Source: a virus
Virus record (IMG/VR): IMGVR_UViG_3300027607_000105
Location: 1-62,409 of that record
Direction: 5' to 3' (one strand)
DNA length: 62,409 bases
Part shown: positions 1 to 7,036 of the stretch, piece by piece
How positions within the stretch are numbered: the stretch's first letter is position 1
How the letters are laid out: each line of letters starts with the position of its first letter
The notes under the pieces: generated by a model
Databases searched by the model: none
What the model saw: the letters and a program-made list of their open reading frames with translations, nothing else
What the model was told of the DNA's origin: nothing
Position numbers and translations under genes: made by a program

Positions 1-1290
1 TTAATCATTATTCCTAAGCCTCTTTCTGCGCTCGTTGTCCAATGAAATGGGCATTGGGGAGCTATTGGGGAGTAAATTGGTTTTCGTGTGCTTGTCGAGT
101 TCACGAATAATTCGCTCCGTCGCTTCGCGTGCCGACCGCAAATAGTTCTTGTGATAGTGCAGATATGAGCTTGTCGATTTGTTGCCGACGGCGTGACCCA
201 TGAACCGTTCCGCATCTTCAAACAAAGCGCCTTCACGCTCGGCATGTGTCCGCATGAAGTGTCTCAGCGTGTAGGGAATCAGTTGGGGCAGATTGACTTT
301 CTTCTTTTCCCGCACTCTTTGGAACGCGCCCGCAGCCGACTTGATCGGCTCACCGCGCCAGAAAACATATTGCTCTGGCTCACCTGTTTTTCTTTCAGCG
401 TCCCATTGCTCTAGCCAAGGAAGGAGCGTTGAGGAAATCGGGATCAAGGCTCTCCACTTGCTGACGGCCTGGCGTCGGTCTTCGGGGTTCAAGTCAATCA
501 GTCCCAGTTCGTAATTCACTTGGGACTTTGATAGATCGCAAACCGCTTCGGGCCGGGCCCAGGTGTTCAGCCCAATAATGACGTAGCGTCGGACGTGTGG
601 CGTTTTGATATGATCTATGAACTTCGCCATGTCTTTGAAGCTCGGCAGATACTCCCTGGGACGAGCTGCCGGCCGATCGGTGATCGCAGTGATTTCATTC
701 TCGCCCGTGATGATGTGGGGCGCCGACTTGAGACGCGGCACACCTTCTAATTTGGTGTCCTTCGAATCTTTCAAGACCATATTTACGGCGGCGGCAATCA
801 TCTTCATGTAAGACACAATGCTAGAGGTTTCGTGCTTGCCAGACAGCGAGGCGATAAACTTCTTTTGGGCTTCCCCGCTGAAGTCGGCAACGCTTGTCCC
901 GTTCTCCCGCATGAATTCCACGCAAAGCTTGTGGCCCAGAATAGCGGCGGGGTGGGGCTTCTTCTTTTTCTTTCCGTTCTCAACAACAGTTTTCTTCTTT
1001 TGGTAGTACGTGAAAACCAAACTCAAATGCACTTTGTCAGGTGTCTGAGGATCGCGGTTGCCGTCCTTCAAGCATTCGGCAATCAATTCAATTTGTGCTT
1101 TATCCCGATCTCTTGTTCCAAGCGAAGTGCGACGGACTCGGCCAGTTCCGGTGGAATATCGGAAGGCATACCAATATCCTGAGAGGTCTTCGTCGTCGTC
1201 TCTGAGATCGAGCCACCATCCCCGGAACTCGAATCTGCGTTCTCCGGTCCTGTCGAGCTTTCCCCGTCGCGTGCGTTTGTCTCTGGGCAT
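1..1290 (-). CDS. int: Phage integrase, tyrosine recombinase
   Basis: A 429-residue tyrosine recombinase that should catalyse integration and excision at the tRNA-Pro site suggested by the right end. The catalytic set is visible in the C-terminal half: Arg in TWARPEAVCDL, Lys in SKWRALIPI, Arg in YTLRHFMRTHA (the first His of the usual HxxR is Tyr, as in some phage integrases), His in FMGHAVGN, and the nucleophile Tyr in SSYLHYHK. The N-terminal part (RGWWLDLRDDD, GYWYAFRYSTGTGRVRR) looks like an arm-binding domain. The ATG at 1290 has GGAG upstream. Its last codons contain a paired direct repeat that recurs at the right end. It is the last gene of the leftward early operon. Confidence 0.95.
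   Translation of the reverse strand: MPRDKRTRRGKLDRTGERRFEFRGWWLDLRDDDEDLSGYWYAFRYSTGTGRVRRTSLGTRDRDKAQIELIAECLKDGNRDPQTPDKVHLSLVFTYYQKKKTVVENGKKKKKPHPAAILGHKLCVEFMRENGTSVADFSGEAQKKFIASLSGKHETSSIVSYMKMIAAAVNMVLKDSKDTKLEGVPRLKSAPHIITGENEITAITDRPAARPREYLPSFKDMAKFIDHIKTPHVRRYVIIGLNTWARPEAVCDLSKSQVNYELGLIDLNPEDRRQAVSKWRALIPISSTLLPWLEQWDAERKTGEPEQYVFWRGEPIKSAAGAFQRVREKKKVNLPQLIPYTLRHFMRTHAEREGALFEDAERFMGHAVGNKSTSSYLHYHKNYLRSAREATERIIRELDKHTKTNLLPNSSPMPISLDNERRKRLRNND
55..72. repeat. Left copy of an 18-bp end repeat, probable integrase arm sites
   Basis: TGGGGAGCTATTGGGGAG recurs exactly at 61427-61444 in the same orientation. It contains two ATTGGGGAG units 11 bp apart (53-61 and 64-72), close to one helical turn, as expected for paired arm-type integrase sites flanking an attachment core. 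It lies inside the 3' end of int. Confidence 0.55.
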
Positions 1291-1487
1291 GGGCCCGTCT
1301 CCGTTGTTTCAAGGTACTCAAGAAGCCATGACCGCTTGTACCAGAATGTGCGCTTCTTCTTCTGGTGTCGGATCTGACCACCGTTCCGGGCCCGCCGCAA
1401 CTCCAAGACGGTGAGGCACGCAAATTCATCCGTTTGTAGCCAGTGGCTTTCGGGTCTCAGTATCTCATCTGTCTTTAGCTCAGCCAT
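1083..1487 (-). CDS. Small DNA-binding protein, possible excisionase
   Basis: A 134-residue ORF directly upstream of int. The N-terminal 65 residues (LTVLELRRARNGGQIRHQ, then KRTFWYKRSWLLEYLE) look like an excisionase/AlpA-type winged helix, and the position before int fits an Xis. The C-terminal half is rich in Ser, Thr and Gly and overlaps the int reading frame by about 208 nt. That overlap may be real or simply the run to the next stop. The function is inferred from position and a weak motif match only. Confidence 0.5.
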   Translation of the reverse strand: MAELKTDEILRPESHWLQTDEFACLTVLELRRARNGGQIRHQKKKRTFWYKRSWLLEYLETTETGPCPETNARDGESSTGPENADSSSGDGGSISETTTKTSQDIGMPSDIPPELAESVALRLEQEIGIKHKLN

Positions 1488-1526
1488 CGTTTATCAGCTC
1501 GTCTATTGTGGGCTTAGTTGGGGTGG

Positions 1527-2294
1527 TCATTGGGCCTTACGTAGATCCCTCAGTTTCGCTCGTTCGGCTTTCAATTTTATCTCGTAGTCGGAAATGGCCC
1601 TCTCGATGACCGCTTTCTTTGATTCCTGGTCGGCCTTTGCCATTACTTCAGGCACTTTGAGACCATATCTCCTGCACGCGCCTATTAAGCTGCGAGCGCG
1701 CCAGCCGTACTCCTCGCATTGGCTCAATTCAGATTGTATGAAGTCAAGCGCGTCCTGCCTGCTCTTGAATGGATAAATCCCCCGCCAGCTTCCCGATCCA
1801 TCCGAATAACTATTTATCTCCCATTTCAATGTTTTTTTCAGGTCGCCCCGGAGACTAATGAGCCGCTTCTTTTTGTTATACCCATGACCGTCGTTAAGCT
1901 GCTCGTCGTCATGCTCGACAATCTTCCACTGATCTTCCTCCAATACAAAGTGGGTTATCTTCGAATCCAGAAAGTCTTGGACAGACTCTATCCACTTGTT
2001 GCCTTGAAGGATTTTGTTCTGCTCAGCGATCTTGTTGTTGAGTTGCCCAACCTCTCGCTCTAGTTCATTAAGCTTGTCGCGCGCCGCGGCCCGTTCATCG
2101 CTCAGGCGCCTCAGTTCGTCATTGTAAACCGGCATAGGCGGTTTGTCGTAAACCTGCTCAACGAGCAAAAGCGCTCCGTCGCCGTAGGTAACCTCATCGC
2201 CATATAGATATTCAACTCTTTCGCGCACAACTAGGCCGTCAGACGTTTCGGACACCAAAGTCACTTCGCGGCCATCTTTCAAGTATTTAACCAT
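1527..2294 (-). CDS. Hypothetical coiled-coil protein
   Basis: A 255-residue protein that I do not recognise. A central stretch from about residue 60 to 105 (DELRRLSDERAAARDKLNELE) is a strong coiled coil. The remainder is a mixed domain rich in Trp and Tyr, ending in a charged helix. There is no signal peptide, membrane helix or metal motif. It lies in the leftward early operon, close to the possible xis gene. Confidence 0.7.
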   Translation of the reverse strand: MVKYLKDGREVTLVSETSDGLVVRERVEYLYGDEVTYGDGALLLVEQVYDKPPMPVYNDELRRLSDERAAARDKLNELEREVGQLNNKIAEQNKILQGNKWIESVQDFLDSKITHFVLEEDQWKIVEHDDEQLNDGHGYNKKKRLISLRGDLKKTLKWEINSYSDGSGSWRGIYPFKSRQDALDFIQSELSQCEEYGWRARSLIGACRRYGLKVPEVMAKADQESKKAVIERAISDYEIKLKAERAKLRDLRKAQ

Positions 2295-2327
2295 TCGCTA
2301 TCTCCAGCAGTATGTCGGCGTGAGGGG

Positions 2328-2666
2328 TCATTGCCGTCCGCCCTTGATAACCTTCAGTGCGCCCAATTGTTGCAGAGCCTTTTTCTTTGCCTTTGTTACT
2401 TGGCCTTTGTATGAGGCAGCAGATCGGCGGGCGTGATCGGTCTGCTTAATTTGATCGCGATACATGCGTTCGTAAAAATCTTTCGACTCTTCCAGGCGCA
2501 GATTGTCGCGCTCAAGACGCTTAACTTTGGTATCCGTGTAATGCTGTGCATGGCCGTTAGGGCAATGAAACGTGCCCCCACGCTCAAGTAGCTGTCGTCT
2601 GTGGCCTGCTTCGATACCGAAAGGAATATTGCACTTGCAGCAATTCTCTTGAATAAGGTCAGCCAT
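2328..2666 (-). CDS. Hypothetical zinc-binding protein
   Basis: 112 residues from the ATG at 2666, which overlaps the 3' end of the upstream gene. A longer in-frame start exists but lies inside that gene. Cys pairs in NCCKCNIPFG and FHCPNGHAQHY look like one zinc-ribbon site. A coiled coil and a basic tail (TKAKKKALQQLGALKV) follow, suggesting nucleic-acid contact. The specific role is unknown. Confidence 0.7.
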   Translation of the reverse strand: MADLIQENCCKCNIPFGIEAGHRRQLLERGGTFHCPNGHAQHYTDTKVKRLERDNLRLEESKDFYERMYRDQIKQTDHARRSAASYKGQVTKAKKKALQQLGALKVIKGGRQ

Positions 2667-3057
2667 CAGCCGAGTCCTTCTCACTCTCTCTATTGGCCTC
2701 AATAGCCTGGGCTGCGGCTTCTGTCTCTTCGGGAAGGGTGTGCCAAAAATCTGCCAATTGGCCTGGTGTGAAAGCGTCTTTCAATTCTGCAAAAGGCGCC
2801 AACGCGTTGGCCAGTGCGGCGTTACGGGTGCGTTCGGCTTGGAGTTGGCGTTCGGCTTCAATTCGTTTGACCTCATCTTCCGCAGAAGTATCAAGAGCCG
2901 AGCCAACCCACTTTTGCGCCACGTCTAGGCGGACGTATTCTTTGCAATGCAGTTTCATTTCGGCATTAGCTGCGTTGCTTTCGCACCACGTCTGCATTTC
3001 AATAGCGTCCGAGACTTGTTCAACACCAAGCCAAGCTCTTTCCGGCATATCACCCAT
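2659..3057 (-). CDS. Hypothetical phage protein with helical C-terminus
   Basis: 132 residues from the ATG at 3057 (MGDMPERAWLGVEQV). A longer in-frame start at 3162 would run into the upstream gene and is less likely. The C-terminal half is a charged helix (EDEVKRIEAERQLQAERTR) and the tail is acidic. It overlaps both neighbours by a few bases, so translation is probably coupled. The family is not recognised. Confidence 0.65.
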   Translation of the reverse strand: MGDMPERAWLGVEQVSDAIEMQTWCESNAANAEMKLHCKEYVRLDVAQKWVGSALDTSAEDEVKRIEAERQLQAERTRNAALANALAPFAELKDAFTPGQLADFWHTLPEETEAAAQAIEANRESEKDSADG

Positions 3058-3301
3058 CACTATCTCCCTCGATTTGCTTTGAGTTGGCCGGTTTGGCTTC
3101 AGCTTCCAGCGTTTTGATGGCTTGCAGATATAGGCGAACACCGTTGAACAATTGCTTTGCAACCGCAGCTCTTGCGAGCCCCTCGGCTGGACTGATCTTC
3201 CCGGATCTCAGCGCCTCCAGATCGCCTGACAACCCAATAACCGTTTCTCGTAAGTTCAGATTGTCCGACACGGGTGAACTCTCATAGTCTCTGCTTACCA
3301 T
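3050..3301 (-). CDS. Hypothetical small helical protein
   Basis: 83 residues, largely helical (LNLRETVIGLSGDLEALRSG, then RAAVAKQLFNGVRLYLQ). It overlaps the start of the next gene by 8 nt. The ending GDSDG matches that of the gene two places upstream (3617-3862), which may reflect duplication of the junction sequence. No function can be assigned. Confidence 0.65.
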   Translation of the reverse strand: MVSRDYESSPVSDNLNLRETVIGLSGDLEALRSGKISPAEGLARAAVAKQLFNGVRLYLQAIKTLEAEAKPANSKQIEGDSDG

Positions 3302-3624
3302 CGGATTATTGTCCCCCAGGCTCGGCTTGGAATTTCTTGTGGTTTCTGAAACTTGAAGTTTTCGTCAAAACACAAGTGTTTTGACTCGGCGTCAATGCAC
3401 TCGGCTAACGCATCAATTTGTTGCGCTATCCGTCTGTCTCGAAAGTTTCCAAAGGCACCAACTGGTCTGCCCCAGTGCCGTTCGCACCATGCGCAGACAG
3501 GCGGGACGTGCTGATAAGCATTTGGCTCAGGCCACTGTCTTTTGATTGTATGGCCACAGATCGCGCAGTCAAAAGACGGCTTAGGCCAGGGCAAAGGCTC
3601 ATTGTTCCAGTCGTATCTAACCAT
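3295..3624 (-). CDS. Hypothetical zinc-finger protein
   Basis: 109 residues from the ATG at 3624 (MVRYDWNNEPLPWPKPSFDC). Two CxxC knuckles, CAICGHT and VCAWCERHWG, with an intervening Trp-Pro segment, indicate a single zinc site. The C-terminal half has RDRRIAQQIDAL and a polar tail. Small zinc-knuckle proteins of this kind are frequent in phage early operons, and their roles are mostly unknown. Confidence 0.7.
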   Translation of the reverse strand: MVRYDWNNEPLPWPKPSFDCAICGHTIKRQWPEPNAYQHVPPVCAWCERHWGRPVGAFGNFRDRRIAQQIDALAECIDAESKHLCFDENFKFQKPQEIPSRAWGTIIRW

Positions 3625-3862
3625 CACTATCACCCCGCGCTGCGTCGGCTTTGAGCCAATTCTCTGCCCACGCTTTCATTTGTTTCCACTCCGCTTCGGA
3701 AATGTCACAAGCCTCCACAGTGCCCATGAACTGAGGGTCTATGTTGATCAGCTTGAAAAGCCTGCTTGCCATCCGCAATATCCTTGCTGCCTCGGCGTTG
3801 TGTTTCAATTCGGCGTTATCTTCGACAGTTCGATAGCCGCGCATGATCTTTTGTTCACTCAT
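3617..3862 (-). CDS. Hypothetical protein
   Basis: 81 residues, polar and helical (KHNAEAARILRMASRLFKLIN), with a Trp-rich segment (AEWKQMKAWAENWL). It overlaps the downstream zinc-finger gene by 8 nt. The same short segment 'AEIL/AARILR...' occurs in the right-end gene at 55738-55935 (NAKAAEILRDIYWAYGAQ), so the two may be distant paralogs. Function unknown. Confidence 0.65.
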   Translation of the reverse strand: MSEQKIMRGYRTVEDNAELKHNAEAARILRMASRLFKLINIDPQFMGTVEACDISEAEWKQMKAWAENWLKADAARGDSDG

Positions 3863-3921
3863 GGTCCGCGTCCTTTGGTGGTGGGCAAAACTTTAGATCT
3901 GTCATTGCTCTGGCTTTCCGG

Positions 3922-4218
3922 CTAGGCCGCGTTGGCGCTCTCTGGCCTGCTGTATCGAGGCAAAAAGAAATTCAGAAGCTTTCCTGTTGACCGGTCCATG
4001 TGTCGTTGAATTCCCCAGACATCGTGCAAAAAGTCAAAGCCTGAGGCGTGAAGCAGGCCGTCAAAGTCCATTGGGTTTCCGTTCGCGTGGCAGGCGGTCA
4101 AATCCATTCCCAACGATTCACGGTCGAATGAATTGGTGGACTCGGCTTCGAGGCGGTCAAGAATATCATTGACCAATGCGGCCTCTAAATCTGTCACTTC
4201 AAACGAAATGTGCTCCAT
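3922..4218 (-). CDS. DUF6874-like phage protein
   Basis: 98 residues. The segment MDLTACHANGNPMDFDGLLH followed by FDFLHDVWGIQRHMDRSTGKL matches my memory of the DUF6874 family, found in many phage early regions and of unknown function. The match is not verified. It has its own ATG and a GA-rich SD (gagagaaga) and lies about 60 nt before the next gene in the leftward operon. Confidence 0.7.
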   Translation of the reverse strand: MEHISFEVTDLEAALVNDILDRLEAESTNSFDRESLGMDLTACHANGNPMDFDGLLHASGFDFLHDVWGIQRHMDRSTGKLLNFFLPRYSRPESANAA

Positions 4219-4365
4219 CTTCTCTCTCCTAAATTCGCGGGGTGATTTAAGGCGTTTGCACCCATCGCCGCGTTTTTCTTTTTTCGGTCGTCAAATCACA
4301 CGCGAGAACAAGTCCGGCAATGTGATCCCCCGAGAGTCCCAAAACTGCAAAAACGATCTCTGACC

Positions 4366-4584
4366 TCACTGATCGGGTTTCCCTGCTAGCCCGCAGTAGC
4401 CGTTGCTGGATTTCTGCCGCCTTGGTCGTGCGTCCAAAGGAGCGCGATCTACGTCCTCATAAACCCACCGCCAAGCGCCGCAACTGTTTCCCTCGCAATG
4501 GCGCGTGCCACTTTCGGACTCGATGCCGCAGTTTTCAGGACCGCAACACGTTATCTCTTTAGCCTGTTCGACTGTGTAGATCAT
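4366..4584 (-). CDS. Hypothetical cysteine-rich protein
   Basis: 72 residues with six Cys, five of them in the first half (TCCGPENCGIES, then HCEGNSCGAWRW), suggesting metal binding or disulfides. The C-terminus is basic (DARPRRQKS). It starts 2 nt after the stop of the neighbouring Cys-rich gene, so the pair is probably co-translated. Function unknown. Confidence 0.65.
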   Translation of the reverse strand: MIYTVEQAKEITCCGPENCGIESESGTRHCEGNSCGAWRWVYEDVDRAPLDARPRRQKSSNGYCGLAGKPDQ

Positions 4585-4585
4585 G

Positions 4586-4813
4586 TCAGTCGTCCATCAT
4601 GGATTTGCGATAGTCTGCCGAGCGCTCACGCTGGCCAGGTGGGACATGATCAAGGTCAACTGGCATACCTTGTTCAAAATGATCGCAACTGTTGAACTTG
4701 CTCACAAAGTGACCGGATCGCGGGCCATCGCTGGACAAGCACATTGCTTTGGCCTGTCCATCTTCGACGGCTGCCAACATCTCACTCCAGAACTTGCACT
4801 TGCTACATGACAT
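4586..4813 (-). CDS. Hypothetical small CxxC protein
   Basis: 75 residues starting MSCSKCKFWSEM and continuing with KAMCLSS and KFNSCDHFEQG. The four-Cys layout CxxCxFW...C...C...HFE recurs in small phage and plasmid proteins and probably binds one zinc. An SD (aggagagagaag) precedes the ATG. Function unknown. Confidence 0.7.
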   Translation of the reverse strand: MSCSKCKFWSEMLAAVEDGQAKAMCLSSDGPRSGHFVSKFNSCDHFEQGMPVDLDHVPPGQRERSADYRKSMMDD

Positions 4814-4926
4814 CTTCTCTCTCCTTATTCGGCGGTTGTACGTGCTTCGCTTTATCGGTTGCTATCCAACATAAGCTCACTAGTGCGCGATCATCTCATG
4901 TGTCTTGCATCACGTGTCCGGGTTAG

Positions 4927-4960
4927 TTAAACCTCTGGCCACCGCCCCGCCTAGGCGGAA
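4927..4960. repeat. Palindromic GC element in an intergenic gap
   Basis: CCGCCTAGGCGG is a perfect palindrome directly beside GGCCACCGCC, in the 147-bp gap between two early genes. The GGCCACCGCC half resembles the closing arm of the structured elements at 6122-6235 and 57723-57793. No second arm is visible here, so it may be a degraded copy. Confidence 0.3.
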
Positions 4961-5347
4961 CTAAAATGGGATCCCGTCGTCAAGATATGGCAGAGGGGCA
5001 ACCACGAAGTTGTCCTCATAGTCATATGTTTTCGAGTTAATGAGAACTTCTAGAGCGTCCACATAGGCAATGATTGCATTGTGCTCTGGTGATCGGTCAG
5101 CCTCCGGGATGGTGCTCTTAATATCGTCGGCCTTATCATTGTAACTCATCAGAGCCCTTTGCGCTCTGTCGAACTGATCGTCAGCAATTTCCCGGAGCTG
5201 GTATTGCGCGACTGCTTTGTCGGCCAACCGCGCCGCCGCTTTCCTGAGATCGTCAACGGCTTTCAGATCTTCCAGATCATCCGCCGACAGACTGACTTCA
5301 AAGTGACAGTAGTCGTGGGACCTCATAACTCTCACTGATGCTTGCAT
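4961..5347 (-). CDS. Hypothetical early protein
   Basis: 128 residues. The core DLKAVDDLRKAAARLADKAV, then QYQLREIADDQFDRAQRALM, is an amphipathic helical region and the C-terminus is acidic (YDYEDNFVVAPLPYLDDGIP). I have the impression of a recurrent phage early protein with this KAVDDLRK segment but cannot name the family. It follows the small unlisted-start gene at 5392-5568 after 44 nt. Confidence 0.65.
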   Translation of the reverse strand: MQASVRVMRSHDYCHFEVSLSADDLEDLKAVDDLRKAAARLADKAVAQYQLREIADDQFDRAQRALMSYNDKADDIKSTIPEADRSPEHNAIIAYVDALEVLINSKTYDYEDNFVVAPLPYLDDGIPF

Positions 5348-5391
5348 CTAAATTGCCTCCGTTGTGCCGCCTAAGCGGATTGCTTTGATTC

Positions 5392-5568
5392 CTACTTCTT
5401 TCCCTCGACCAAGATCTTGAAGCTCTCCATGGTTCTCGCGATCATTTCCATGAGCTTGATTTCGTGGTCGGCCTTTTCCTGGGTCAGTTTGTTTTCCTTC
5501 ACCGCAACAGGGTATTGGGCTTCCCTCCGCTTGACCTCCCGTTCCGCGCATTTGATCAGATCATCAAT
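5392..5568 (-). CDS. Small phage protein with a non-canonical start
   Basis: A reading frame of 58 codons (IDDLIKCAEREVKRREAQYP, later KLTQEKADHEIKLMEMIART) ending at the TAG at 5392. Its ...LIKCAEREVKxR..xYP...K..xxKADHEIxxM pattern is one I know from small phage proteins. No ATG, GTG or TTG occurs upstream in frame before a stop. The likeliest starts are ATT at 5568, overlapping the TGA of the upstream gene, or CTG at 5559. The missing start is the weak point. Confidence 0.55.
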   Translation of the reverse strand: MDDLIKCAEREVKRREAQYPVAVKENKLTQEKADHEIKLMEMIARTMESFKILVEGKK

Positions 5569-5884
5569 GTGGGGGCTCGTGCCGTTCCGCCAATTCCAGA
5601 TGTTCCAGCGTGCAGCCTTTCAACGTTTCCAAATCAATCGGGTCTTGTCCCGTAATGTGTTTTTCCGTGTCGCGAAGTATCACAAGCAGATGAGAGAAGA
5701 CCCGTGACGCTGCCATAAGAATTGTGAACCAATCCGTTTTCCTTTGGGTGAATTCATCTGCCGCCCATTGGGAGACATCCTCTCCAATCCGGTCTAGCAG
5801 TCTATTGACCGCACTTTTCCTGCTGGCGCTATAAGCTGCCTCTTCACAGTCACGCTTGATTTGATTCACGATTTCTTGTGTCAT
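5564..5884 (-). CDS. Hypothetical protein
   Basis: 106 residues, predominantly helical (TQEIVNQIKRDCEEAAYSAS), with a hydrophobic central stretch (DWFTILMAASRVFSHLLVIL) that is too polar at its edges for a confident membrane helix. The stop overlaps the probable ATT start of the next gene, so translation may be coupled. Function unknown. Confidence 0.65.
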   Translation of the reverse strand: MTQEIVNQIKRDCEEAAYSASRKSAVNRLLDRIGEDVSQWAADEFTQRKTDWFTILMAASRVFSHLLVILRDTEKHITGQDPIDLETLKGCTLEHLELAERHEPPH

Positions 5885-5895
5885 CGAGTTTACCT

Positions 5896-6102
5896 TTAAG
5901 CGGATTGCCTAGTTTTGCACCGGATTTCGTACCCCGCAGCTTCCAATGCCTTGAGATCAGATCGAACGCTGTCCCTGATCGTTTCCTTGGCGTCTTCCTG
6001 CGCGCCATCCCAGTGCAGCACTTTTCGTGAAGCGTTTGGCGTGCTCTCAACGATATGGTTCCATCGAGCCGCAGCAATTATTTCAATATCCTCGTCTGTC
6101 AT
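5896..6102 (-). CDS. Hypothetical protein
   Basis: 68 residues starting MTDEDIEIIAAARWNHIVES, ending in a basic helix (DLKALEAAGYEIRCKTRQSA). An SD (GAGGAAAG) precedes the ATG. An alternative frame over the same DNA (5850-6077) has lower plausibility and was left out. It is the first gene after the structured element at 6122-6235. Confidence 0.6.
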   Translation of the reverse strand: MTDEDIEIIAAARWNHIVESTPNASRKVLHWDGAQEDAKETIRDSVRSDLKALEAAGYEIRCKTRQSA

Positions 6103-6121
6103 CGTCTTTCCTCTTTAGGTG

Positions 6122-6235
6122 GGCGGTGGGAAGGTATCTCGCCTTCCTGTGATCACTTTCTTGTCTGTCGTGTTGATCCCCAGACTCGAAGCCCTAGATC
6201 ACGACACCGGGTAGTCAGGCACGCCGGCCACCGCC
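6122..6235 (-). ncRNA. Structured RNA element, copy A
   Basis: An intergenic element closed by perfect 8-bp arms, GGCGGTGG at 6122-6129 and CCACCGCC at 6228-6235. Read leftward it holds an internal stem (TGTCGTG with CACGACA) and, just before the closing arm, the hairpin GGAAGG-CGAGATA-CCTTCC. The element at 57723-57793 has the same plan. The transcript sense starts ATGGCGGTGGC and could encode a 12-codon peptide. An attenuator or antitermination signal is possible but unproven. Confidence 0.4.
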
Positions 6236-6241
6236 ATAAAC

Positions 6242-6643
6242 CTAAGCTGCCAAGCGCCTCTCTTGGTTTGTTTCCGCAATGATCTTGACGAGATCCAGAA
6301 CCTGTTTCCGTACTTTTGGATCTTCAATTTCCCGGTAGGCTCGGTTCAATGCGAGACCGTCTGATGTCGCCATGACTTCCGTAACGGGGTCTTCAATCCC
6401 GACGTCGGGAGACTTGCCTTCGAGTCCGCCGAAGAAGAATTCAACAGGGCAATCCAATATGTTGGCGAACTGCCAGAGCCTGCTTGCCGAGATCCGGTTC
6501 GCTCCGTTCTCGTATTTCTGAATTTGTTGGAATGTGATCCCGACTTGATCCCCTAGAGACTCCTGGCTGACACCACAGATGTTTCTGCGGGCTCTCAGTC
6601 TTTGTCCGACGTGGACGTCAATTGGGTTTGGTTTGTTTCTCAT
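6242..6643 (-). CDS. XRE/SinR-like HTH regulator
   Basis: 133 residues from the ATG at 6643. Residues 10-65 form an XRE HTH (GQRLRARRNICGVSQESLGD, then GITFQQIQKYENGANRISAS). The PNPIDVHVGQRLRARR opening and the conserved C-terminal helix (KVRKQVLDLVKIIAE) match a SinR-like family that is common in Rhizobiales chromosomes and prophages. An in-frame start 24 nt upstream is less likely. The gene contains the palindrome TCCCGACGTCGGGA at 6397-6410, which recurs elsewhere in the prophage and might be a site for this protein or another regulator. Confidence 0.85.
   Translation of the reverse strand: MRNKPNPIDVHVGQRLRARRNICGVSQESLGDQVGITFQQIQKYENGANRISASRLWQFANILDCPVEFFFGGLEGKSPDVGIEDPVTEVMATSDGLALNRAYREIEDPKVRKQVLDLVKIIAETNQERRLAA
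6397..6410. promoter_or_regulatory. TCCCGACGTCGGGA palindrome, copy 1
   Basis: A perfect 14-bp palindrome within the SinR-like gene. Related copies lie at 15154-15169, 21189-21204 and 54644-54658, the last inside a promoter spacer. It could be an operator for a phage or host dimeric regulator. Confidence 0.4.
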
Positions 6644-6704
6644 GCTGCCTCCTTGTGTGCTTCGCAAGTGGGTGGCCAGAACTCGCCTGTCTGACCACCC
6701 TTGT

Positions 6705-6777
6705 CGCGTTGACCTGGAATTGAACCAGGGACATACCGTTCCAAAAACGATTGCTCTACCAACTGAGCTATCGACGC
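6705..6777 (-). tRNA. tRNA-Gln (anticodon UUG)
   Basis: A full cloverleaf reads on the minus strand: acceptor GCGTCGA with TCAACGC (one C-A mismatch), D arm GCTC-AGTTGGTA-GAGC, anticodon stem ATCGT/ACGGT with loop TTTTGGA (anticodon TTG), five-base variable loop, and T arm CCTGG-TTCAATT-CCAGG. The discriminator is G, as in tRNA-Gln. The encoded 3' end is ACA rather than CCA, so CCA would be added or repaired. It sits inside the leftward early operon, so it is phage-borne. Confidence 0.8.
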
Positions 6778-6868
6778 TTTGTGCTTTTGGTACGGATCGG
6801 ACGCGCCCAACAAACTAAGACTTATCAAATCGCGCGGTTTACCATTAACGTACGCGCCATCAGTGAAT

Positions 6869-6938
6869 TGGCTGGCGCGGCGGGAATCGAACCCGCATTT
6901 CGCAATATTCCTGTTTGTTGCTTTGTCTTTTCCGGCCA
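6869..6938 (-). tRNA. tRNA-like remnant with intact T arm
   Basis: On the minus strand the 3' half is tRNA-like: T arm GCGGG-TTCGATT-CCCGC, acceptor strand CGCGCCA, discriminator G and an encoded CCA. The 5' side (TGGCCGG) pairs only partly with the acceptor strand, no D arm is visible and no seven-base anticodon loop can be closed. It looks like a degenerate or truncated tRNA gene 90 bp from the tRNA-Gln. Confidence 0.4.
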
Positions 6939-7036
6939 TAGCTTAAAACTTTCGGGCAAAACACTTAAACTCGTGGGCCCCTATGGGCCGCTACCTAAAA
7001 CTAAATCTGCTACTCAAACTGTCCCGAAGGATTCCG

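Larger units (their letters stand above)
6644..7036. other. Gene-poor tRNA region
   Basis: 393 bp without a protein gene. It holds the tRNA-Gln at 6705-6777, a tRNA-like remnant at 6869-6938, and a GC-rich segment (GGGCCCCTATGGGCC near 6978-6992) that can form a short hairpin. No other feature is evident. Confidence 0.6.

Noticed and set aside
6640-6939. 99-codon minus-strand frame with SIAQLVEQ
   Set aside because: It is a read-through of the tRNA-Gln gene and the tRNA-like remnant.
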